A DNA stretch of 64,000 nucleotides from Sphaerisporangium siamense (GTDB lineage: Bacteria; Actinomycetota; Actinomycetes; Streptosporangiales; Streptosporangiaceae), in assembly GCF_014205275.1 (NCBI RefSeq), contig NZ_JACHND010000001.1:1984001-2048000 (forward strand), in the 5' to 3' direction. A program made the translations under genes and the position numbers. Below the pieces are notes generated by a model. It made no database searches. It was not told the origin of the DNA and saw only the letters and a list, made by a program, of their open reading frames with translations. Below are positions 32,963-40,064 of this stretch, piece after piece. How positions within the stretch are numbered: the first letter of the stretch is position 1; each line of letters opens with the position of its first letter.

Positions 32963-34474
32963 ATGCCCGATGTCAAACTTCCCGCAGCGTTCCATACCCT
33001 GACCGGCGGACGACGGTTGTTGCCCGTCGAGGGCGGCAATGTCCGGGAGGTGCTGGTCAGGCTCGACCAGGCTTGCCCCGGTGTCCTTGAGCGACTCATG
33101 GACCTGGACGGGTCGGTGAAACGCTGCGTCAACGTCTACAGAAACGACAGCGACATCAGGAGCCTCGACGGCCTCGAAACGAAAGTTCAGCACCACGACG
33201 TCATCTGGATAGTGCCGGCGGTGGCGGGTGGCAGCGAAGTCACGAGCCGAGGAGTCACGATGACGGAGGTCATTCCCACCGAATTCTTCACCGAGCCCGG
33301 CTCGAATCCACACGCGGTGGCCGCGGAGTACAGGTCCAGGTGCCCGGTTCATCGGATCAATGTTCCCCCCGGCGCCGACGCGTACGCGGTCCTCGGAAAC
33401 AGAGTCGTCGAGGAAGCGCTCGGCGACTCGCGCCTGTCCAAGCAAGTCGAGAATCTGCCCGCCCGGTACCGGGACAAGGCCGTGGCCAACAGTCTTCTCG
33501 TGGCCGGAAACCTGGGGTTCGCCGACGATCCCAAGCACGCCCGGCTGAAGAAGCCCATCAGCCGGGCGTTTCTGCCGGCCACGGTCGCCCGGCTGCGCCC
33601 GCGCATCCAGGACATCGTCGATGACCTCATCGACGCCTTCCCTGAGAATGGTGAAATCGACCTGCTGAGCGCCTTCGCTCTTCCGATGCCGCTTACCGTG
33701 ATCTGCGAGTACCTAGGGATACCGGTAACGGACAGGCCGCTGTTTCTGGAGTGGAGTTACATCCTCAGCCAGGATCCGCTCCAGCATGACGAGGCCGAAC
33801 TGAAGGCAGCGAGCGAAGAGTTCACGGACTATTTCACCGAACTCGTGGCTGAACGCCGTAAGGACCTGGGGGACGACCTGCTGAGCGAGATCATCAGGGC
33901 CAGGGACGCCGGCGCGTACAGCGAAAGAGAGCTGCTGTCGACGCTCCTCCTGCTGATCATCGCCGGCCACAAGACGGTCGCCAACATGATCGGTAACGGA
34001 ACAGCGCTGTTGCTCCGCCATCCCGAGCAGCTCGAGATGATCCGAGCCACCCCCGAGCTCATTCCCTCGGCGATCGAGGAGATCCTGCGCTACGAAGGGT
34101 CGGCGGCTTGGGCCTCGCTGCGGGTCGCGGCGGAGGACATGCGGCTCGGCGGAGTGAACATACCCAAGGGCAGCTTCGTGCACCTGTCGCTGTCCAGCGC
34201 GGGTCGTGATCCGGACGTGTACGACGACCCGGACCGTTTCGATGTCACCCGGTCCCCGAACCGCCATCTGTCCTTCGGCCACGGCCCCCACTTCTGCATC
34301 GGCGCTCCGCTGGGCCGGCTCCAGGGCGAGATCGCCTTCTCCTCGCTGCTGCGGCGACTGCCGCGGTTCGAACTCGCCGTGCCTCCGGAGGAGGTCACCT
34401 GGCTCGGTGACAGCTCGCTCAGCCGGGGCCTTGAGGCCCTCCCCATTCGTGTAGGGGGGAGGTTACCGCGATGA
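32963..34474 (+). CDS. Fusion of a CysO-like ubiquitin-fold sulfur carrier and a cytochrome P450
   Basis: A single 503-codon frame. Residues 1-90 form a ThiS/MoaD/CysO beta-grasp domain ending in VPAVAGG, with the di-glycine at 89-90 whose C-terminus would carry a thiocarboxylate. Ten linker codons follow, then Met100 (ATG 33260) begins a complete P450. This has the I-helix LLLIIAGHKTVANMIG, the ExxR motif EEILRYE and the haem loop SFGHGPHFCIGAPLGR. A gaggag site sits five bases before ATG 33260, so a separate P450 may also be made by internal initiation. The carrier would need cleavage after Gly90 to work. The P450 is inferred to close the C-S ring. Confidence 0.88.
   Translation: MPDVKLPAAFHTLTGGRRLLPVEGGNVREVLVRLDQACPGVLERLMDLDGSVKRCVNVYRNDSDIRSLDGLETKVQHHDVIWIVPAVAGGSEVTSRGVTMTEVIPTEFFTEPGSNPHAVAAEYRSRCPVHRINVPPGADAYAVLGNRVVEEALGDSRLSKQVENLPARYRDKAVANSLLVAGNLGFADDPKHARLKKPISRAFLPATVARLRPRIQDIVDDLIDAFPENGEIDLLSAFALPMPLTVICEYLGIPVTDRPLFLEWSYILSQDPLQHDEAELKAASEEFTDYFTELVAERRKDLGDDLLSEIIRARDAGAYSERELLSTLLLLIIAGHKTVANMIGNGTALLLRHPEQLEMIRATPELIPSAIEEILRYEGSAAWASLRVAAEDMRLGGVNIPKGSFVHLSLSSAGRDPDVYDDPDRFDVTRSPNRHLSFGHGPHFCIGAPLGRLQGEIAFSSLLRRLPRFELAVPPEEVTWLGDSSLSRGLEALPIRVGGRLPR
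33249..33262 (+). promoter_or_regulatory. Internal ribosome-binding site and start codon for the P450 moiety
   Basis: Gaggag (33249-33254), five bases of spacer and ATG (33260-33262) lie in frame within the fused gene, exactly between the sulfur-carrier and P450 domains. The site is as strong as those of ordinary genes in the window, so the P450 is probably also, or mainly, made alone. Confidence 0.65.
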
Positions 34475-35427
34475 CGGTAGCGGGCGGCCCGAGCATTGCC
34501 GTGGTGGGAGCCGGCGCGGTAGGCGGCTATTTCGGCGGCCGGCTCGCCGCAGCCGGGTACGACGTGCGATTCCTGGCCCGCGGCGAAAACCTCGCCTCGG
34601 TGAAGCGAGATGGGTTGCGCATCACCAACGGCTCAGATGACTGGCGTGTGCCCAAGGTGCGGGCGTCCGCCGATCCGGAGCGCCTGGGCGAGGTCGACTT
34701 CGTGCTGTTCTGCGTCAAGACCTCGCAGTTGCCGCCGGCCCTCGACGCACTGGGCCCGCTGGTCGGCGAGAACACCGCCGTGGTCACGGTGCAGAACGGG
34801 GTGGAAGCCCCTGAGCAGGTCGCAGCCAGGATCGGCCGCGGACGGGTGTTACCCGGGGCCGCCAGGATCGTTGCCTCGATGGCAGGTCCGGGCGAGGTAC
34901 GGCACGTGGGCCCGCCCGGTGCACTGGGCTTCGCAGAGTGGGACAGCACCGTGTCCGACCGGGTGACACGACTACGCGCCGTGCTGCGCGAGGCTTCGGT
35001 GACGGTGCTGGAGCCGAGCGATGTCTGGGTCGGCCTGTGGGCGAAATTCCTGTTGGTGGTGCCGATCGGCAGCCTTGGAGCCGCCACCGGCGGGGCGACC
35101 ATCGGGGAGCTGCGGTCGCGAACCGGCACTCGGAACATGATGATCGCCGGAATGCGGGAGATATACGAGACCGGGATCAAGCTCGGGATCGAGCTGCCGG
35201 GAGATGCGGTGGACACCGCGATAGAACTCATGGACCGGCAGTCGGCCGACGTCACCTCCTCCCTGCAACGGGACATCCTGGCGGGACGGCCGTCAGAGCT
35301 GGAAGCGTGGACCGGGGCCGTGGTCCGCCTGGCCGGCCGAGGAGGCGTGACCGTCCCGGTCCACGAGCTCCTTTACGAGCTGCTCGCCATGCTCGAATCA
35401 CGGACAACGAGGAGTTTCCATCCGTGA
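34471..35427 (+). CDS. Ketopantoate reductase-like (ApbA/PanE) 2-oxo acid reductase
   Basis: A 318-residue NADPH enzyme. The Rossmann motif is IAVVGAGAVGGYFGGRLAAA. The substrate domain has the conserved VQNGVEAPEQVA, the catalytic Lys in VWVGLWAKFLLVVPIG and the late block LQRDILAGRPSELEAW. PanE reduces ketopantoate, but in this cluster the natural substrate is more likely an indolyl 2-oxo acid (methylated indolepyruvate) reduced to a hydroxy acid before sulfur substitution. That is inferred from context. The start overlaps the P450 stop by ATGA and the stop overlaps the aminotransferase start by GTGA. Confidence 0.9.
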   Translation: MTVAGGPSIAVVGAGAVGGYFGGRLAAAGYDVRFLARGENLASVKRDGLRITNGSDDWRVPKVRASADPERLGEVDFVLFCVKTSQLPPALDALGPLVGENTAVVTVQNGVEAPEQVAARIGRGRVLPGAARIVASMAGPGEVRHVGPPGALGFAEWDSTVSDRVTRLRAVLREASVTVLEPSDVWVGLWAKFLLVVPIGSLGAATGGATIGELRSRTGTRNMMIAGMREIYETGIKLGIELPGDAVDTAIELMDRQSADVTSSLQRDILAGRPSELEAWTGAVVRLAGRGGVTVPVHELLYELLAMLESRTTRSFHP

Positions 35428-36512
35428 ATGTGGGATTCGCAGAACGTAGCACCCTTCGGGACGTGAGCGCCTACCGGGACAAGGAGTCGTCGAACGCTGA
35501 AGGTGGCTCGGACATCACCTTCGACCTGTCCAGCAACGAGCTGGTTCTCTCCCCACTGCCCACCGTGCTCGCCGCCATCGAAGAAGGGCTGCCGCGGCTT
35601 GCTCGTTACCCTGACCCCACAGCGCGGGACCTCACCAGAGCGATCGCCGGGCACTTATGCGTCTCCGCAGACGAGGTGGCAGTCGGCCCGGGAAGCGCGG
35701 GCGTGCTCCAGCAGATCCTTCTCGCGCTGTGCGGCAGGGGGGACGAAGTCGTCTACGCATGGCCGGGATTCGATGCGTATCCCCTGTTGGTCGCCATTTC
35801 GGGTGCGACCAGCGTCCACGTGCCGCTGACCGTGTCCGGAGGCCACGATCTCGATGAGATCCGCACCCGGGTGAACGCGCGGACCAGGGTGGTGATCCTT
35901 TGTTCCCCCCACAATCCGACCGGAGTCGTGATCGATCACGGCGAGTTGTGCGGCTTTCTGCGTTCGCTGCCGGATCACGTGGTCGCGGTCATCGACGAGG
36001 CGTACGTGGAGTTCCATCGGAACAGCGATCCTGCGGGCATGCCAAAGGTGCTGCGCGAGCACAGCAACGCCGTGGTACTCCGGACCTTCTCCAAGGCCCA
36101 CGGGCTTGCGGGCCTGCGGGTCGGCTATGCGGCAGGTCCACGGGAGGTCGTGGCCACCGTCCGCAAGACGGCCATACCCTTCGGAGTGACGCGCTTCGCG
36201 GAACAAGCCGCGATGCTCTCTCTGCGCAGTGAGGATGAACTGCGTGAACGTATGGCAGCGGTGACCGCGGCGCGCGACGAACTGACGGCGGATCTCGTGG
36301 ACATGGGCCTGCCCGTCCTGCCTTCCCGAGCCAACTTCGTCTGGCTACCGCTCGCCTCGGCCGCCGAGTCCTTCGCACGTGCCGCGGCTACCGCAGGGGT
36401 CAAGGTTCGCGCCTGTCCGGGACATGGTGTGCGGATCTCGGTAGGCGACGCAGAAGCACATCGAACGTTGCTGGCGGCGCTCGGCCAGAAGGACCGTGGA
36501 AACCGGCTCTGA
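35424..36512 (+). CDS. PLP-dependent aminotransferase, HisC/aromatic class
   Basis: A 362-residue fold-type I aminotransferase. The PLP lysine lies in RTFSKAHGLAGLRVGYA. Other motifs are FDLSSNELVLSPLP, GPGSAGVLQQILLALCG, SPHNPTGVVIDHGEL and VIDEAYVEF, as in histidinol-phosphate and aromatic aminotransferases. In this cluster it would convert tryptophan to indole-3-pyruvate, the presumed substrate of the methyltransferase, or act in reverse later. Start is GTG 35424 with gaggag upstream, overlapping the previous stop. Confidence 0.9.
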   Translation: MNVGFAERSTLRDVSAYRDKESSNAEGGSDITFDLSSNELVLSPLPTVLAAIEEGLPRLARYPDPTARDLTRAIAGHLCVSADEVAVGPGSAGVLQQILLALCGRGDEVVYAWPGFDAYPLLVAISGATSVHVPLTVSGGHDLDEIRTRVNARTRVVILCSPHNPTGVVIDHGELCGFLRSLPDHVVAVIDEAYVEFHRNSDPAGMPKVLREHSNAVVLRTFSKAHGLAGLRVGYAAGPREVVATVRKTAIPFGVTRFAEQAAMLSLRSEDELRERMAAVTAARDELTADLVDMGLPVLPSRANFVWLPLASAAESFARAAATAGVKVRACPGHGVRISVGDAEAHRTLLAALGQKDRGNRL

Positions 36513-36563
36513 GAACTCCGGGTCCGCCCTCACACAGATCAAGACACCGAAGGTGAGAATTCC

Positions 36564-38435
36564 GTGAGAATCTTGATGATCGCCATGCCGTGGCAAGGGC
36601 TCGACACACCCTCCAGCGCACTGGGAATACTGGGTCCGTGCATCCGCAGGAATGCTGTCGACTGGACCGTCGAGGAGTTATACGCCAACCTCCGATGGGC
36701 CGAACGGCTGATGCGTGAGAGCGACGGATCCATCACGTGCGAGGATTACGGGAATGTCGCGGATCAGGTCTTCCACGGCGTAGGCGACTGGATATTCACC
36801 CCAGCGCTGTACGATGTCGACAGCTATCAGGTCGTCGAGTACTCGCGGTTTCTCGAACAGCGGGACATAGATCCGGCGCTCCCGGTTAGAATGCAGAAGT
36901 TCGCCCGCGGATTCATCCAGGATCTCGCTGCCGAGATCGTCGCCGATCCACCCGACGTAGTCGGGTTCACGAGCACCTTCATGCAGAATGTGCCGTCGCT
37001 TGCTCTGGCAAGGGCGCTGAAGAAGCTCGCACCGGGCATCCTCACGGTGCTGGGCGGCAGCAACTGCGACGGAGCGCAGGGCCCCGCCCTGCACCGGAGT
37101 TTCGAGCAACTCGACTTCGTGATCAGCGGTGAGGGTGAACGGGCACTGCCCGCGTTGCTGAATCGCGTGGCCAAGGGCGAGAGCCTCGCCGACGTCGCAG
37201 GGCTCAGCTGGCGGGGGGACGACGGGCAGACGGTGGTGAATCCACCGTCCAAGGCGGCATTGCCGTTCGCCATGGTGCCCGCACCCGGTTACGACAGCTA
37301 CTTTCAGGCACTCGAAAGGTCACCCGTCCGGCATCATGTCCGTCCCATGCTGGTGCTGGAGACCTCCCGAGGCTGCTGGTGGGGAGAAGCTCATCAGTGC
37401 ACGTTCTGCGGCCTGAACGGATCGAACATCGACTTCCGGAGCAAGGCCCCTGAGCGCATCGCCCAGGAAGTTCGGGAACTGGCCGAGCGACACCGGATTC
37501 TCGATCTGGTCATGGTGGACAACATCCTCGACATGAAGTATCTCAATACGGCCATGCCTGAGTTGGCCGCCCTCGACTGCGATCTGAGAATCCACTACGA
37601 GATCAAGTCCAATATGAACCGGGAGCAGCTGAAGAAGCTCAAGGAGGCGAACGTCCTCTTCGTGCAGCCCGGTATCGAGAGCCTGAGCAGTCACGTGCTG
37701 CGGCTCATGGACAAGGGCGTCAGTGCCGCGCACAACGTGCGCATGCTGCGTGACGGACAGGATCTCGGACTCAACGTGACATGGAGCATTCTCTACGGAT
37801 TCCCCGGAGAGACCGAGGACGACTACCGCGGACTGCTCAGGAAAATGACCACACTCGAGCATCTGGAGCCGCCGACCGGGGCCTGGCGCATAGCGCTGGA
37901 GCGGTTCAGTCCCTACTTCGAGGATCCCACCCAGGGGTTCATGTTCCGCCGTCCGTCGGAAATATACGACTTCATCTACCAGATCCCACGGGATCAGCTG
38001 TACGACATGGTGTTCTTCTTCGACACCAGCATCCAGGGGATTTCGGGGCCCATCGAGGACGAAATGAAGCAGGCGTGCGGGGAATGGGCCAAGGCATATC
38101 CGCGGAGCACCCTCTGCTACTGGACCGGCGACCGAGGCCGGGTCATCATCGAGGACCGCCGTGCCAGCTGGCCGGAGGAGGTGATCGAGCTGGACGACGT
38201 CCAGAGCAACATGTACCTCGGCATGTTTCAGTGCGCCGCCCGCGAGGGCATACGCCGGCGGCTCGCCGACAGCGGGCACGTAGTCCGCGACGAGGAACTC
38301 GAGGAAATACTTCGCTACTTCATCGACCGGGGCCTGGCGTTCGAGGACGAGGGGCGTTACGTCAGCGTCGCCCTTGAGGTCGACCCGTATCGCCGAAAGC
38401 TGGTCAGCGGCAAGGAGGTGGAGGCGTCGCTATGA
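36564..38435 (+). CDS. Cobalamin-binding radical SAM C-methyltransferase
   Basis: A 623-residue class B radical SAM enzyme. Residues about 125-200 form a B12-binding Rossmann domain (DVVGFTSTFMQNVPSLALAR, LTVLGGSNCDGAQG). The Fe-S cluster motif is RGCWWGEAHQCTFCGLNG (Cys 271, 279 and 282). The CX7CX2C spacing instead of CX3CX2C is the hallmark of the family named RiPP maturation radical SAM protein 1. No precursor peptide is near, so a small-molecule substrate is likely. In chuangxinmycin biosynthesis an enzyme of this type puts the methyl group on the side-chain carbon. Start is GTG 36564. It overlaps the next gene by ATGA. Confidence 0.92.
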   Translation: MRILMIAMPWQGLDTPSSALGILGPCIRRNAVDWTVEELYANLRWAERLMRESDGSITCEDYGNVADQVFHGVGDWIFTPALYDVDSYQVVEYSRFLEQRDIDPALPVRMQKFARGFIQDLAAEIVADPPDVVGFTSTFMQNVPSLALARALKKLAPGILTVLGGSNCDGAQGPALHRSFEQLDFVISGEGERALPALLNRVAKGESLADVAGLSWRGDDGQTVVNPPSKAALPFAMVPAPGYDSYFQALERSPVRHHVRPMLVLETSRGCWWGEAHQCTFCGLNGSNIDFRSKAPERIAQEVRELAERHRILDLVMVDNILDMKYLNTAMPELAALDCDLRIHYEIKSNMNREQLKKLKEANVLFVQPGIESLSSHVLRLMDKGVSAAHNVRMLRDGQDLGLNVTWSILYGFPGETEDDYRGLLRKMTTLEHLEPPTGAWRIALERFSPYFEDPTQGFMFRRPSEIYDFIYQIPRDQLYDMVFFFDTSIQGISGPIEDEMKQACGEWAKAYPRSTLCYWTGDRGRVIIEDRRASWPEEVIELDDVQSNMYLGMFQCAAREGIRRRLADSGHVVRDEELEEILRYFIDRGLAFEDEGRYVSVALEVDPYRRKLVSGKEVEASL

Positions 38436-39160
38436 GCGCGTTGATGGGCATCGACGAACTCAGGGACCGAGGTTCGGACGAGCGACGGGTACCGGCCGGC
38501 CGGCCCGCGACACTGACGCTGACCCTCGGATCCGACTGGGCTGAACTCCCGGCCGCCACCGAACTGGCGGCTCTACTGCGCCGGGTGCCTGTCGCTGGGG
38601 TGTGGCTGGCGGAGGCGGTCGACTTCTCGGCACTCCCCAGTCACGTGATCGTGCGAATCGTCGCGCTGCTTCGCGAATGTTCCTCGATCGGTGCCAGGGT
38701 CACCTGGTCGCTGATCCTGGGCGCCGAACAGCTCGGCCTGGTCCCGCGGCTCGATCATCTGCCCGCCCCCGACAGCGTCACGGTGGTGGGGGAAGGAACT
38801 CCGTCCGTCGGAGAATGGCGGTCGGCCGGCAATTTTGGCCTCTTCTACTTCCGCAAGGGTCCGAACTTCCTGTTCGTCGTCGATCAGCGCCCCGAATCCA
38901 GCCGCGAGATCGTTATGGACGATCCCATTCTGAGGGATGTATTCCTCGAAGCCGTGGAGGGATGTGCGTGGTCCGAGGTGGCCCGGAGTTCGCGATACGC
39001 CGCCGCCGCGCGGGATCTGGTGGATAAGGGCCTTGTGATGCGCGTCGGGGATCATTGCGTGGCGCTACCAGTGCGCATGCGTTCATGGCCCCTGGGCGTG
39101 GCTCTCCTAGGGGGGACCCTGGCTTCAGCTGGGAAGAAGTCGGAAGATGTTACTTCGTGA
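38432..39160 (+). CDS. DUF5825-like partner of the radical SAM methyltransferase
   Basis: A 242-residue soluble protein, translationally coupled to the methyltransferase (ATGA). It has a STAS-like N-terminal half (VAGVWLAEAVDFSALPSHVI, RIVALLRECSSIGARVTWSL) and then FGLFYFRKGPNFLFVVDQRP and AARDLVDKGLVMRVGDH. The assignment to DUF5825 rests on the pairing and on my memory that DUF5825 proteins accompany this radical SAM family. As a partner it may be needed for activity or stability of the methyltransferase. No catalytic residues are evident. Confidence 0.7.
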   Translation: MSALMGIDELRDRGSDERRVPAGRPATLTLTLGSDWAELPAATELAALLRRVPVAGVWLAEAVDFSALPSHVIVRIVALLRECSSIGARVTWSLILGAEQLGLVPRLDHLPAPDSVTVVGEGTPSVGEWRSAGNFGLFYFRKGPNFLFVVDQRPESSREIVMDDPILRDVFLEAVEGCAWSEVARSSRYAAAARDLVDKGLVMRVGDHCVALPVRMRSWPLGVALLGGTLASAGKKSEDVTS

Positions 39161-39289
39161 CCGGCTCGGTCTCAGTGTGCGTTCAGGTGTGACACGCATG
39201 GTTACGTCGCCATTGCCGACCGAATCGACCGTCTCGCCGGATGCCGATTCACCGATCGACTCACCCCGCGCGTGCCGTCCCCGGGGCGT

Positions 39290-39957
39290 GAACCCGGTCA
39301 CGACGAGCCGAACAGCCCGCCGAGCACCATCGGGTTGCCCCAGTCGGTCGCGCCGCCGCCGTACGCTGGATTCCGTACGTGATCGCGGCCAGCAGGGCGC
39401 CGGCGCCGGCCGCGAACGTGATGTTGCCGAACCAGTCGATCCTGCCGCCACGCTGGCCGGACACGGTCTCGCGCAGGCTCAGGTACGACCAGATCGTGCC
39501 CGCCACGCTGATCGGCACGCTCACCCAGAACACCGCGCGCCAGTCGATGACGGCGCGCAGGCCGCCGGCGAGCAGGCCGAGGAACTGCCCGGCGAGCGCG
39601 GTGATCTGGTTGACGCCGAGCGCCATGCCGCGCTGGCGGGCCGGGAACGCGTCGGTCAGGATGGCGGCGGAGTTGGCGGTGAGCATGGACCCGCCGAACG
39701 CCTGGACGATGCGCCACAAGATCAGCCACAGCGCCCGCGCCCTCCCTGAACGGGTCGAGCGACAGGGCGATCGACGCGCACGCGAAGATCAGGAAGCCGA
39801 GGTTGTAGATCCTGACCCGGCCGGACATGTCGCCGAGCCTGCCGAGGACCACCACGAACACGGCCGACACCAGCAGATAGCCGAGGATCATCCAGAGCAT
39901 CCAGCGGTGACCCAGACCGGCACGCGGCCATCCCCGCCGCTTCACCCCCGGACGCAC
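39290..39957 (-). pseudogene. Broken MFS (EmrB/QacA-like) transporter remnant
   Basis: Read in three frames it recovers one transporter. First comes LGHRWMLWMILGYLLVSAVF and VVLGRLGDMSGRVRIYNLGF. After a frameshift near 39740 there is WRIVQAFGGSMLTANSAAIL and GMALGVNQITALAGQFLGLL. After a second shift near 39360 there is YGGGATDWGNPMVLGGLFGS. Both the first 40-50 residues and the C-terminal half are missing. It lies just past the end of the biosynthetic cluster and is probably a relic of rearrangement there. Confidence 0.85.
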
Positions 39958-39965
39958 CTGCGAGA

Positions 39966-40004
39966 CCTGGGGCGCCTCGTGACGGTCACGTCGGGCGCCC
40001 CAGG
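39966..40004. terminator. Long hairpin terminator downstream of the CdtB-like gene
   Basis: Perfect 11-base arms cctggggcgcc (39966-39976) and ggcgccccagg (39994-40004) with an inner stem cgtgac/gtcacg. It follows the minus-strand stop at 40065. Confidence 0.85.
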
Positions 40005-40064
40005 CATGCTCCTCGGTCCATCGCGCGGTGACCTCACCGGTCCCGGCGCCGCGTGGGAGCGCGG

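Larger units (their letters stand above)
28341..39160. other. Chuangxinmycin-type biosynthetic gene cluster (putative)
   Basis: The grouped functions are resistant TrpRS with attenuator, LysR regulator, exporter, JAMM protein, CysO-like sulfur carrier, P450, ketopantoate-reductase-like enzyme, PLP aminotransferase, cobalamin radical-SAM methyltransferase and DUF5825-like protein. They correspond to what is known of chuangxinmycin biosynthesis in Actinoplanes tsinanensis. There tryptophan is deaminated and C-methylated, sulfur is delivered by a JAMM/ubiquitin-like pair, and a P450 closes the C-S bond. No dedicated activator (MoeB/MoeZ-like) for the sulfur carrier is present, so the host enzyme is presumably used. 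Confidence 0.75.

Noticed and set aside
32249-33259. The primary Mec+/CysO/CysM cysteine-biosynthesis operon
   Set aside because: The carrier and JAMM protein look similar, but no cysteine synthase follows, the carrier is fused to a P450, and the operon continues into biosynthetic genes.
36564-39160. A RiPP pathway built around the radical SAM RiPP maturase-like enzyme
   Set aside because: No short precursor-like frame, leader-binding RRE domain or dedicated peptidase with transporter lies nearby. All neighbours fit a small-molecule sulfur-indole pathway instead.
28505-39160. An indolmycin cluster
   Set aside because: A resistant TrpRS, aminotransferase and radical SAM methyltransferase would fit, but no arginine oxidase or oxazolinone-forming genes are present, while sulfur-transfer genes and a P450 are.
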